DNA of 19,917 bases from Fidelibacterota bacterium (GTDB taxonomy: Bacteria > Marinisomatota > Marinisomatia > SCGC-AAA003-L08 > TMED6), in contig JAAZYZ010000066.1 in assembly GCA_014239355.1 (NCBI GenBank), positions 1 to 19,917 of the forward strand, read 5' to 3'. Positions 8,355-16,277 of the stretch are shown in pieces. The number at the start of each line of letters is the position of its first letter. Within the stretch, counting starts at the first letter, position 1. The notes below the pieces were generated by a model that had not been told where the DNA came from, did not search any database, and saw nothing but the letters and a program-made list of their open reading frames with translations. A program made the translations under genes and the position numbers.

Positions 8355-9194
8355 ATGAAACTTTATAAAATTATTATATTATTGGTTATTATACCATCTA
8401 TTTACATAGCACAATTTTCAGAGGTGCTCATAGACATAGATTATTCAAATATAAGCGAAAAAGAAATGTTTATTTTTGAAAATTTTGAAAGTGAAATTCA
8501 AGCGTATTTTATGAATAATTATTTCTTCGATGATCCTGATGAATTAGAAATCATATTAGATATACATATTGTGATTGAAAATGTAAATAATAAGGGAGGA
8601 GAAAGAATTCTAAGTGCACAAATCTTATTCTCTAATCAAAAAGATCAACACCATTATTCAAAAAGTTTTGATTTTTTATACAATAAAGGAGAAGCTTTAT
8701 ATAAAACAGAAATGTTCCATCCATTAACTTCATTATTAAATTGCTATGCTTATCTTCAAATCGCATATGAACTAGATACTTATGAATATTTGGGTGGAAA
8801 TAAATATTTTTTAAAAGCACAAAATATTGCATCAAATGGGAAAAATAGTATGTATTCAAGAAACTGGCAGTCAAGGCTAAAAAAAATTAGAAAACAAACA
8901 GAACAAAATATATTTAGAGAGTTAAGATATAATTTTTGGGTTACCGTAGATGCATTAGATGCCTCTTCTCCAAATATAAAAGAAGCAAATAAATTTTATA
9001 CTAATTTTTATGAATCTATTATAGCATACGATGAATATTATGGATACGGAAAACCTTTATCTCAATTCTTAAATGCTTATAATATAGAAATTATGAGAAT
9101 ATCAACAAAATTAGAATATAAACAAATAATAGATTACTTATCAATATATGATGAGTCAAATAGAGTTATATATCAGAAATATTATCAAGATTAA
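8355..9194 (+). CDS. PorD-like (DUF4835) secreted protein
   Basis: 279 residues with a signal peptide (M-K-L-Y-K then a hydrophobic run to about residue 19). The body matches my knowledge of DUF4835, the family of the type IX secretion protein PorD: a C-Y-A-Y-L-Q-I-A-Y-E-L-D-T-Y segment followed by L-G-G-N-K-Y-F-L-K-A-Q near residue 150, then helical sequence ending with L-x-x-I-x-D-Y-L-S-I-Y-D near the C terminus. In Bacteroidota PorD is needed for gliding and T9SS function, but DUF4835 also occurs in related phyla where its job is not settled. It opens the plus-strand operon and overlaps the EnvC-like gene by 47 bases. No ribosome site is visible before the ATG. Confidence 0.75.
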   Translation: MKLYKIIILLVIIPSIYIAQFSEVLIDIDYSNISEKEMFIFENFESEIQAYFMNNYFFDDPDELEIILDIHIVIENVNNKGGERILSAQILFSNQKDQHHYSKSFDFLYNKGEALYKTEMFHPLTSLLNCYAYLQIAYELDTYEYLGGNKYFLKAQNIASNGKNSMYSRNWQSRLKKIRKQTEQNIFRELRYNFWVTVDALDASSPNIKEANKFYTNFYESIIAYDEYYGYGKPLSQFLNAYNIEIMRISTKLEYKQIIDYLSIYDESNRVIYQKYYQD

Positions 9195-10797
9195 ATTAAG
9201 TTTATTATTAATAAGTAGTATTGGTATAATGTGTGCGCAAGAGTATACAAGCGATCATATTGATCAAAAACAAGAAACACTTAATAATATTGATTCGGAA
9301 ATCAATTCCTTAGAAAAAAAGTTAAATCTGGAAGTTCAAAATATCGAAAACTCAGAAGAGATAATTCAAGAAATTCAAGAAAAATTAAATTTAGAGAGAA
9401 TCAATATTTCAAATAATAGATATGATAAAGAAAAGCAAAAAAAAATAATAGATGAAGCAAATATTATATTAGATAGTTTAAATAATGGTTTGTTAGTAAT
9501 CTTAGATAATAAAAAATCAGTTTCTAAAATACTAGATGAAATCAACCAAAATAAAAAAGTAATTAATTATAAATTGGTAGTTTTAGATGATAGTATTAGT
9601 GTGATAAATAAATCTATGAATAATAAACTTGACCAATTAGATGAAGTAAAAAAAACAACTAAAGATTTAGTAAAAGAAACCATTGCATTAAATAGCCCAA
9701 GTAATATAGAATTTATGTTAGAATCAGATACTTGGGATGTGTTTGTTGTAAACTCTACGCTATATCAGTTATTAATTACTAACCAAGAACAAAAATTTCA
9801 AACATTAAATACGCAATATGAAAAAATAAATTTAGACTATCAAACAGATAGTTTAATAAAAATAAATTTGAAATTAGAACAAGAGGTATGGGATAAAAAG
9901 AAAAATGAGTACACACAACAATTAAATAATTTTACTAGTTATCAAAATAAGCTAGATAAAATGATGGCTGATAAAAAGAAAGTGATAGAAAAATTAGTAT
10001 CAGAATATGAAAAATTTGGAGCTCAATTAAATCAAGCAAAATCAAAAGTTGTAGCACTTGAATTAGAATTAAATACAATTAATCAAAAAAATAAATTAGC
10101 CCTGGAAGAACAAGAAAAAATTAAATCACAACTCCTAATAAAAAAAGAATCTCGAAAAACAATTCGTAATGAAATCTTAAAATTAATTGAAAATTCTCAA
10201 AAATTTAAAGGTATAAAAATTAAAAAATTAAAAGGAAAATTGCCTTGGCCAATAAATGGGAAAATAATTACAAAATTTGGAAAGCATACAAATCCAGATA
10301 CTAAAGTGATAATTAATTATGATTTAATTGAAATACAACCAAATATGACTGAAGAAGAAATTATTATATTATTAGCAAAACAGATTAACCCAAATAATCC
10401 AAATAAATCAATAGTCAAAAAATTTCAAAATAAAACAATGAATTTAAAAAATGGAGATCGTGGTTTTGGTGTTTTTGGGCCACAAACAACAATAATGTGG
10501 AAAAAATATAACAAAATGAAAATTAAGAGTAAAAGCGAACCAATATATGCAATACACGATGGTATCATTGAAAATATAAATTTTGTTAATCCAATTGTAG
10601 GTGTAGTAATAATTATAAGACATGATGATGATTATTTTTCAGTATATAATGGAAATATAGAAGTATCAGTAATGAAAGGGAGTGTAGTTAAACCTGGCCA
10701 AAAAATTGGCTCTATTACTAAACAAAATGTTCTATCATTTCAACTTTGGAACAATAATAATCCAATTAATCCTGAACAGTGGTTGATTAAAAAATGA
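9148..10797 (+). CDS. EnvC-like murein hydrolase activator with degenerate M23 domain
   Basis: 549 residues. A signal-like hydrophobic stretch spans about residues 16-30 and ends in C-A-Q. Residues 35-350 are long coiled coil, rich in Lys, Glu, Asn and Leu, as in EnvC. From residue 365 (L-P-W-P-I-N-G-K-I) a LytM/M23 fold follows. The zinc and catalytic residues are largely gone: Glu395 sits where the D of N-G-I-D-I is expected, and the H-x-H site reads V-L-S-F-Q near residue 528. That suggests an activator of amidases rather than an enzyme. About 65 extra residues (398-463) split the M23 fold; part of them (G-D-R-G-F-G-V-F-G-P-Q-T) resembles a peptidoglycan-binding motif. The start at 9148 or 9151 lies inside the previous gene; no ATG, GTG or TTG occurs further down before the signal sequence. 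The stop overlaps the holB start (ATGA). Confidence 0.85.
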   Translation: MMSQIELYIRNIIKIKLSLLLISSIGIMCAQEYTSDHIDQKQETLNNIDSEINSLEKKLNLEVQNIENSEEIIQEIQEKLNLERINISNNRYDKEKQKKIIDEANIILDSLNNGLLVILDNKKSVSKILDEINQNKKVINYKLVVLDDSISVINKSMNNKLDQLDEVKKTTKDLVKETIALNSPSNIEFMLESDTWDVFVVNSTLYQLLITNQEQKFQTLNTQYEKINLDYQTDSLIKINLKLEQEVWDKKKNEYTQQLNNFTSYQNKLDKMMADKKKVIEKLVSEYEKFGAQLNQAKSKVVALELELNTINQKNKLALEEQEKIKSQLLIKKESRKTIRNEILKLIENSQKFKGIKIKKLKGKLPWPINGKIITKFGKHTNPDTKVIINYDLIEIQPNMTEEEIIILLAKQINPNNPNKSIVKKFQNKTMNLKNGDRGFGVFGPQTTIMWKKYNKMKIKSKSEPIYAIHDGIIENINFVNPIVGVVIIIRHDDDYFSVYNGNIEVSVMKGSVVKPGQKIGSITKQNVLSFQLWNNNNPINPEQWLIKK

Positions 10798-11876
10798 TCT
10801 ATGATAATTTAATTATAAATGAGACAATATGGACTGAACTTAAAACAATGGTTCAACATCAAAAATTGCCCCACGCATTATTATTCCATGGCCCTGATGG
10901 AACTGGTAAGGAAGCTCATGCAATTGAATTGGCTGCATTATTAAATAATTACACTCAACAAAATCAATTCGCAAAAATTAAAAAATTTCAACATCCTAAT
11001 ATCAATTTAATTATTCCAATGCCAAGAGAAAAAACTATTAATAAAAAGTCTAGTGCTTTGGATTGCCTATCTGAAAAATCACTTGAATATTTAATTGAAA
11101 TGAAAAAAAATAAAATGAATTCCCCTTATCAAACAATAAATTTTGATAAAGCGTCTAGTATACTTATTAATTCCATACGAGATATAAAAAAAAATGCGCA
11201 TTTTACTGTAGATAATGGGTCAGTCGTACATATAATCTTTGAAGCTGAAAAACTGTGCTCATCAAAAACAGAGCCAGGAAATGCTTTATTAAAAATATTA
11301 GAAGAACCTCCTAAGAATACATTTTTTATATTAATAGCTTCTAATAAAGAAAACTTATTAGATACTATTTTATCTAGATGCTGCAATTTCTATTTTCCAA
11401 AAATCTCAGATCAAAAAATAAAATTATATTTTGAAAATGAGACTACAATACAAAATTTAGATTTATTAATAAATATCACAAATGGATCAATGAAACAAAT
11501 TAATAATATGATTGATTCACAAATTAATATTTTAGAATTGATAGAGGATGCTAAAAAGATAATCGGAACACTAATGAAAAATAATGATTGGCAACCAAGT
11601 TATAAAAAAATGGAACAGTTATTTAAAGCAGATAAGCAAACTTTTAAAATCTTTATAAAAATTCTTATATTTGTATTAAATGATTTAGAAAAAATAAAAA
11701 ATAATAATTTTGATTGCTTAATTTTAGATGAGGTTAAGAAAACAAAAATATTAAACTATAGTGAATGTATAGAAATAGTTGAAAATATATATCAAAATTT
11801 ACAAAAAAATTTAAACCCATCTATTGGATTAGCATCAATGTTTATAAAAATGAAAAGAATATTATTTAAAGTATAA
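10794..11876 (+). CDS. holB: DNA polymerase III delta prime subunit
   Basis: Clamp-loader AAA+ subunit acting in loading of the sliding clamp at replication forks. 360 residues. The Walker A-like loop is G-P-D-G-T-G-K at 33-39, followed by Glu where Ser or Thr is usual, so ATP hydrolysis is doubtful, as in other delta-prime subunits. Residues 163-173 read N-A-L-L-K-I-L-E-E-P-P, a strong delta-prime/gamma landmark, and the S-R-C motif is at 194-196. The four-Cys zinc module of E. coli delta prime is absent, replaced by a segment with I-P-M-P. The ATG overlaps the EnvC-like stop by four bases, and metG follows after two bases. Confidence 0.85.
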   Translation: MIYDNLIINETIWTELKTMVQHQKLPHALLFHGPDGTGKEAHAIELAALLNNYTQQNQFAKIKKFQHPNINLIIPMPREKTINKKSSALDCLSEKSLEYLIEMKKNKMNSPYQTINFDKASSILINSIRDIKKNAHFTVDNGSVVHIIFEAEKLCSSKTEPGNALLKILEEPPKNTFFILIASNKENLLDTILSRCCNFYFPKISDQKIKLYFENETTIQNLDLLINITNGSMKQINNMIDSQINILELIEDAKKIIGTLMKNNDWQPSYKKMEQLFKADKQTFKIFIKILIFVLNDLEKIKNNNFDCLILDEVKKTKILNYSECIEIVENIYQNLQKNLNPSIGLASMFIKMKRILFKV

Positions 11877-11878
11877 AA

Positions 11879-13384
11879 ATGAAAAAATTCTATATTACAA
11901 CGCCTATTTATTATGTAAATGATCAGCCACATATTGGTCATGCATATACTACAATACTTGCAGATGTAATAAATAGATACTATAAAAGTATTGGGTATCA
12001 TACATTTTTTTTAACTGGCACAGATGAACATGGACTAAAAGTTCAGCAAGCTGCTCAAAAAAATGAAACTCCTGCTCAAGTACATGTGGACCAGCATGTT
12101 GAAGCATTCAAAAATATTTGGAAAAAATTAAATATTAAATATGATTATTTTATTAGAACAACGGATGTGAGTCATACTCAAAAAGTACAATATGCGTTAC
12201 AATATTTGTATGATAAAGGAGAAATATATTTAGATGAATATGAAGGCTTATATTCTGTTTCAGAAGAAAGGTTTATCACACAAAAAGAGGCAGATGAAGG
12301 AGATTTTAGAGAAATAAAGAAAATAAAAGAAAAAAATTATTTCTTTAGAATGTCAAAATATCAAAAAGAACTAATTACACATATTAATAATAATCCAGAC
12401 TTTATAAAGCCAGAATCACGTAGAAATGAAATTCTTAGCTTTTTAAAAAATCCATTAAATGACTTATGTATTTCAAGGCCTAAATCAAGATTAGAATGGG
12501 GGATTGAGATACCGTTTGATAACAATTATGTAACCTATGTTTGGTTTGATGCCTTACTAAATTACATTACTGGTATAGGGTGGAATGAAAATGAAAATTT
12601 TAATACTTGGTGGCCAGCAAACTATCATTTAATTGGTAAGGATATTTTAACAACTCATGCTGTATACTGGCCTACAATGCTAATGGCATTAAATATAAAA
12701 TTACCAAAAACATTGCTAGCTCATGGGTGGTGGCTTACAGATAATAATAAAATGTCTAAATCAATTGGTAATGTAATAAAGCCATTAGACATAGCTGATG
12801 AATTTGGGGTAGATAGTTTACGGTATTATTTGATGCGCAATATGGTATTAGGGCAAGATGCTTCTTTTTCAAGAGAAACATTTATTAAAAGATATAATTC
12901 AGATTTAGCTAACGATTATGGAAATGTAATTAATAGAATCACTATTTTAATTAAGAAAAATTTTAATGGTTTATGCCCAACCCCTGGAAAATATAAAAAA
13001 ACAGAATTAGATGTTATTGCATTTTTTAAGTCTAGATTATTAATTATAGACCAATATATGAAAGAACTCAAAATTCATGACGCGCTAGAAATAACTTTTT
13101 CACTAATACGTGAAATAAATAAATATCTAGAAATAAAACAACCTTGGAAGTTAGTTAAAGAAGATAAATCTCAAAAAAGTGCTGCTGCAACATGCTTATA
13201 TGTCAGTGTAGAACTACTACGAATTACCTCAGAATTACTCATCCCTTTTATGCCTAATAAAGCACAAATTACATTAGAGCATTTATCGCAAAAGGTAAGT
13301 AATAATCTAGAATTTGGAGTAATACAACCAAATACTCAAATTAAAAGCCCGGGTGCTTTATTCCCAAGGATAGAGAATGATTGA
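11879..13384 (+). CDS. metG: Methionyl-tRNA synthetase, zinc-less short form
   Basis: Charges initiator and elongator tRNA-Met. 501 residues, class I synthetase. The HIGH motif is at residues 18-21 and K-M-S-K-S at 291-295. The T-D-E-H-G motif follows strand C of the Rossmann fold. The connective domain (about residues 115-165) reads Y-S-V-S-E-E-R-F and lacks the zinc-binding Cys clusters of the E. coli enzyme. The C-terminal EMAP/Trbp111-type tRNA-binding domain is missing; the protein ends after the helical anticodon-binding domain. The stop overlaps the tatD start by eight bases. Confidence 0.97.
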   Translation: MKKFYITTPIYYVNDQPHIGHAYTTILADVINRYYKSIGYHTFFLTGTDEHGLKVQQAAQKNETPAQVHVDQHVEAFKNIWKKLNIKYDYFIRTTDVSHTQKVQYALQYLYDKGEIYLDEYEGLYSVSEERFITQKEADEGDFREIKKIKEKNYFFRMSKYQKELITHINNNPDFIKPESRRNEILSFLKNPLNDLCISRPKSRLEWGIEIPFDNNYVTYVWFDALLNYITGIGWNENENFNTWWPANYHLIGKDILTTHAVYWPTMLMALNIKLPKTLLAHGWWLTDNNKMSKSIGNVIKPLDIADEFGVDSLRYYLMRNMVLGQDASFSRETFIKRYNSDLANDYGNVINRITILIKKNFNGLCPTPGKYKKTELDVIAFFKSRLLIIDQYMKELKIHDALEITFSLIREINKYLEIKQPWKLVKEDKSQKSAAATCLYVSVELLRITSELLIPFMPNKAQITLEHLSQKVSNNLEFGVIQPNTQIKSPGALFPRIEND

Positions 13385-14135
13385 TACACACTGTCATCTA
13401 TATGATGAAAAATTATATGCTAATCTTGATGAAATTATTACAAATGCTTCTGAAGCTAATATTGAAAAAATGATTTGCATTGGAGATAACTTACAAACTT
13501 CTGAAAAAAGTATTAAAATATCTGAAACATATCAAAATATCTATGCTACTATTGGGATACATCCTCATGAATCAAAAAATACTCCTATATCATATTTATC
13601 TATGCTAGAAAAAAAAGCTACACACAAAAAGGTAGTAGCAATTGGTGAAATAGGGCTGGATTATTATTACAATTTTTCGGATTCTGATACTCAAAAAAAA
13701 GTGTTTCTTGATCAATTGAAATTGGCTAAAAAATTAAATTTACCTGCTGTAATACATTGCCGAGATGCATATGAAGATTTATATACTACAATTTTAAATA
13801 GCAACCATAAAAAAGGTGTAATACATTGTTTTTCTGGGAGTATTGAATTTGCAAAAAAAATTATTAATTTAGGTTTTTATATTTCATTTACTGGGATGAT
13901 TACCTTTGTGAAAGAATTAGAAAATATAATCCACAAGATTGATCTGAAACATATTATGATTGAAACTGATTCTCCATATTTGGCTCCAGTCCCGTATAGA
14001 GGGAAAATTAATCAACCAGCATATGTAAATAAAGTAGCAGAAAAAATAGCAGAGATAAAAAATATATCAATTGAAGAAGTTGAAAAAATAACTACTAATA
14101 ATGCAAATCTATTATTTAAGAAAATAGCCTCTTGA
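13377..14135 (+). CDS. tatD: TatD-family metal-dependent DNase
   Basis: 252 residues, TIM-barrel metallohydrolase of the TatD/YcfH type; members act as 3'-5' exonucleases on DNA, and other roles have been proposed. All metal ligands are present: His5 and His7 (D-T-H-C-H), Glu91 (G-E-I-G-L-D), His127 (I-H-C-R-D), His150 (I-H-C-F-S-G) and Asp198 (E-T-D-S-P-Y-L). Being next to metG is common in bacteria for the YcfH/YabD subgroup, and rsmA often follows, as here. The ATG lies inside the metG end, so translation is probably coupled. Its TGA overlaps the TTG start of rsmA. Confidence 0.93.
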   Translation: MIDTHCHLYDEKLYANLDEIITNASEANIEKMICIGDNLQTSEKSIKISETYQNIYATIGIHPHESKNTPISYLSMLEKKATHKKVVAIGEIGLDYYYNFSDSDTQKKVFLDQLKLAKKLNLPAVIHCRDAYEDLYTTILNSNHKKGVIHCFSGSIEFAKKIINLGFYISFTGMITFVKELENIIHKIDLKHIMIETDSPYLAPVPYRGKINQPAYVNKVAEKIAEIKNISIEEVEKITTNNANLLFKKIAS

Positions 14136-14878
14136 AAATTCCAGCTAGAAAAAAATGGGGCCAAAACTTTCTAATTGATCCTAATATAATTAATAAAATT
14201 ATTAAGGTGTTAAAACTGAAAAAAAATACCCATATTTTAGAAATTGGTCCTGGAAAAGGAGCTCTCACAAAACAACTAGCGGATATAGGAAATAAAATAA
14301 CTGCAATTGAAATTGATCCGATGCTATGTACATACTTGAAAGATTTAAAATTAAAAAATGTAAATATCATTAATGAAAATATTTTGAGTTTTGATTGTAC
14401 TAAAATTAAAAATAATTATGTGATTATTGGTAATTTGCCATATAATATTTCCACACCTATTTTATTTAAATTTATGGCTGAAAAAAAATGGGACCAGTTA
14501 GTTGTAATGCTACAAAAAGAAGTAGCAGAACGTATTGTTTCAAAAGAAAATAATAAAAAATATGGTCGAACAAGCATTATGATGCAGTCATTTTTTAATA
14601 TCGAATTAAAATTTAATATTCCAAATACAGTGTTTAGACCAATGCCAGAAATTAAATCATCCTTATTATCTATTACTCCCAAAAACCATTATGACTTGGA
14701 TTATAATCATTTAAAAATTGTAGTGAAAAATGCTTTTAAACATCGTAGGAAAAAACTAATTCATAATCTGAGGGATATAGTTGAACCAAGTATATTAAAA
14801 AAAGTGAAAGACAAAAGAGCAGAACAGTTAACTATCCAACAGTATCAGGAGCTTTCTCATTTTATAATTAAAAATTAG
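14132..14878 (+). CDS. rsmA: 16S rRNA (adenine1518/1519-N6) dimethyltransferase
   Basis: Dimethylates two adjacent adenines in the 3'-terminal hairpin of 16S rRNA (KsgA), a late step in 30S assembly. 248 residues. Motifs in order: G-Q-N-F-L at 10-14, the SAM loop E-I-G-P-G-K-G-A-L-T at 37-46, E-I-D at 60-62, and the catalytic N-L-P-Y at 101-104. Translation most likely starts at TTG 14132. It gives the usual short KsgA N terminus (K-K-W-G-Q-N-F-L) and a four-base TTGA overlap with the tatD stop. No in-frame ATG precedes the essential G-Q-N-F-L motif. Confidence 0.96.
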   Translation: MKIPARKKWGQNFLIDPNIINKIIKVLKLKKNTHILEIGPGKGALTKQLADIGNKITAIEIDPMLCTYLKDLKLKNVNIINENILSFDCTKIKNNYVIIGNLPYNISTPILFKFMAEKKWDQLVVMLQKEVAERIVSKENNKKYGRTSIMMQSFFNIELKFNIPNTVFRPMPEIKSSLLSITPKNHYDLDYNHLKIVVKNAFKHRRKKLIHNLRDIVEPSILKKVKDKRAEQLTIQQYQELSHFIIKN

Positions 14879-14892
14879 TCTTAAATTCCAAT

Positions 14893-16269
14893 ATGTTTCC
14901 AAAGTCAATATATATTAATAGACGAAAAAAATTATGTGATAATTTAGGCAGTGGGTATGTTCTCTTTCTTGGGCATCATAATACTCCTATGAATTTTTCA
15001 CATAATGCTTATCCATTTATACAAGATACAAATTTCTTATACTATGTTGGTATAGATATGCCAAGCTGTGCATGTCTGATAGATATAGAAAAAAATAAAA
15101 CAACATTTTATATGAATGAAAAAACAGTTCATGATATTATATGGATTGGAAAAACAAAATCTGTAAAAAGTTGGGGTGGAGATTGTGGCGCTGATGAAAT
15201 CAAATCTTTATCTGAATTAGATTTAGATTTGAAAAATAAACGCAATGTAATGTATCCTCCAATATTTAGAGCAGATAATAAGCTGCAAATAAAAGAACTG
15301 CTAAATATACCATTACATGAAATAGAAAAAAAATCATCTGTATCTTTAATTAATGCTATCATTAAACAACGATCTATTAAAATGGATGAAGAAATTGATG
15401 AAATAAAGGCTGCTTTAACAATAACAAATTTAATTCATTTAAAAGCAATGACTGCTTCTAAACCTGGAAAATATGAATATGAGGTTGTGGCTGAGATGGA
15501 GGCAATTATTAAAAGGAATGATGTCAAATTAGCATATCCAATTATATTTACAAAAAATGGGCAAATATTACATAATTCTGCATATCATAATAAAATCTTA
15601 AATGGAGATTTATTACTTAATGATTCTGGTGCAAATTCACTATTAAATTATGCTAGTGATATCACTAGAACATTCCCTGCAAATGGAAAATTTTCAAATC
15701 AACAAAAAGAAATTTATTTAATTGTACAAGAAATGCAAGAAGCTGTTATAAAACAATTAAAACCAGGAGTTAGCTTTAAAGAAATGCATAAATTATCAGC
15801 TTATATTGGAATCAAAAGATTAAAAGAAATTGGTTTATTAAAAGGTTCTAGTGAAGAAGCATTATCAAAAGGTGTCTATGGCTTATTCTATCCACATGGT
15901 TTAGGGCATATGTTAGGTCTAGATGTCCATGATATGGAATCCTTAGGTGAAGATATGGTTGGGTATAGTAAAAATATTAAAAGAGAAGCAGAATTTGGAA
16001 TTTCATTTTTAAGATTGGGTAAAAATTTAGAACCAGGTTTTTGTATTACAGTCGAACCAGGTATATATTTTATTCCAGAATTATTTAATCAGTGGGCAAA
16101 GGATAAAAAGCATAATCATTTAATAAATTATGATAAATTTGAATCATATTTAGGGTTTGGAGGAGTTAGAATAGAAGATAATATATATATTAATGATACA
16201 GGATCAGAAAATTTAAGTGATTTTATACCAAAAGAAATTTCTGAAATTGAAACGATTATGAATTCATAA
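14893..16269 (+). CDS. M24-family Xaa-Pro aminopeptidase
   Basis: 458 residues, PepP-type. Residues 1-140 form an aminopeptidase P N-terminal domain; about 165-455 are the pita-bread M24 domain. The dinuclear metal ligands are all visible: Asp244 (L-N-D-S-G), Asp256 (S-D-I-T-R-T-F), His339 (H-G-L-G-H), Glu388 (V-E-P-G-I-Y) and Glu428 (R-I-E-D-N). His335 and His346 match the two extra histidines of E. coli PepP. It releases N-terminal residues that precede proline, presumably in the cytoplasm since no signal peptide is seen. It lies 14 bases after rsmA, in the same operon. Confidence 0.93.
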   Translation: MFPKSIYINRRKKLCDNLGSGYVLFLGHHNTPMNFSHNAYPFIQDTNFLYYVGIDMPSCACLIDIEKNKTTFYMNEKTVHDIIWIGKTKSVKSWGGDCGADEIKSLSELDLDLKNKRNVMYPPIFRADNKLQIKELLNIPLHEIEKKSSVSLINAIIKQRSIKMDEEIDEIKAALTITNLIHLKAMTASKPGKYEYEVVAEMEAIIKRNDVKLAYPIIFTKNGQILHNSAYHNKILNGDLLLNDSGANSLLNYASDITRTFPANGKFSNQQKEIYLIVQEMQEAVIKQLKPGVSFKEMHKLSAYIGIKRLKEIGLLKGSSEEALSKGVYGLFYPHGLGHMLGLDVHDMESLGEDMVGYSKNIKREAEFGISFLRLGKNLEPGFCITVEPGIYFIPELFNQWAKDKKHNHLINYDKFESYLGFGGVRIEDNIYINDTGSENLSDFIPKEISEIETIMNS

Positions 16270-16277
16270 ATTTCTAT

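Noticed and set aside
8632..8874. Open frame of 80 codons on the minus strand inside the PorD-like gene
   Set aside because: It is antisense to a recognised gene, with no signal, motif or ribosome site; similar antisense frames at 495-725, 11129-11386, 11792-12001, 14116-14370, 14416-14682, 15129-15362 and 17307-17492 were dropped for the same reason.
10794..11876. Loss of the zinc module in delta prime as an anomaly
   Set aside because: The four-Cys module is missing from many delta-prime proteins outside Proteobacteria, so it is a lineage trait rather than damage.
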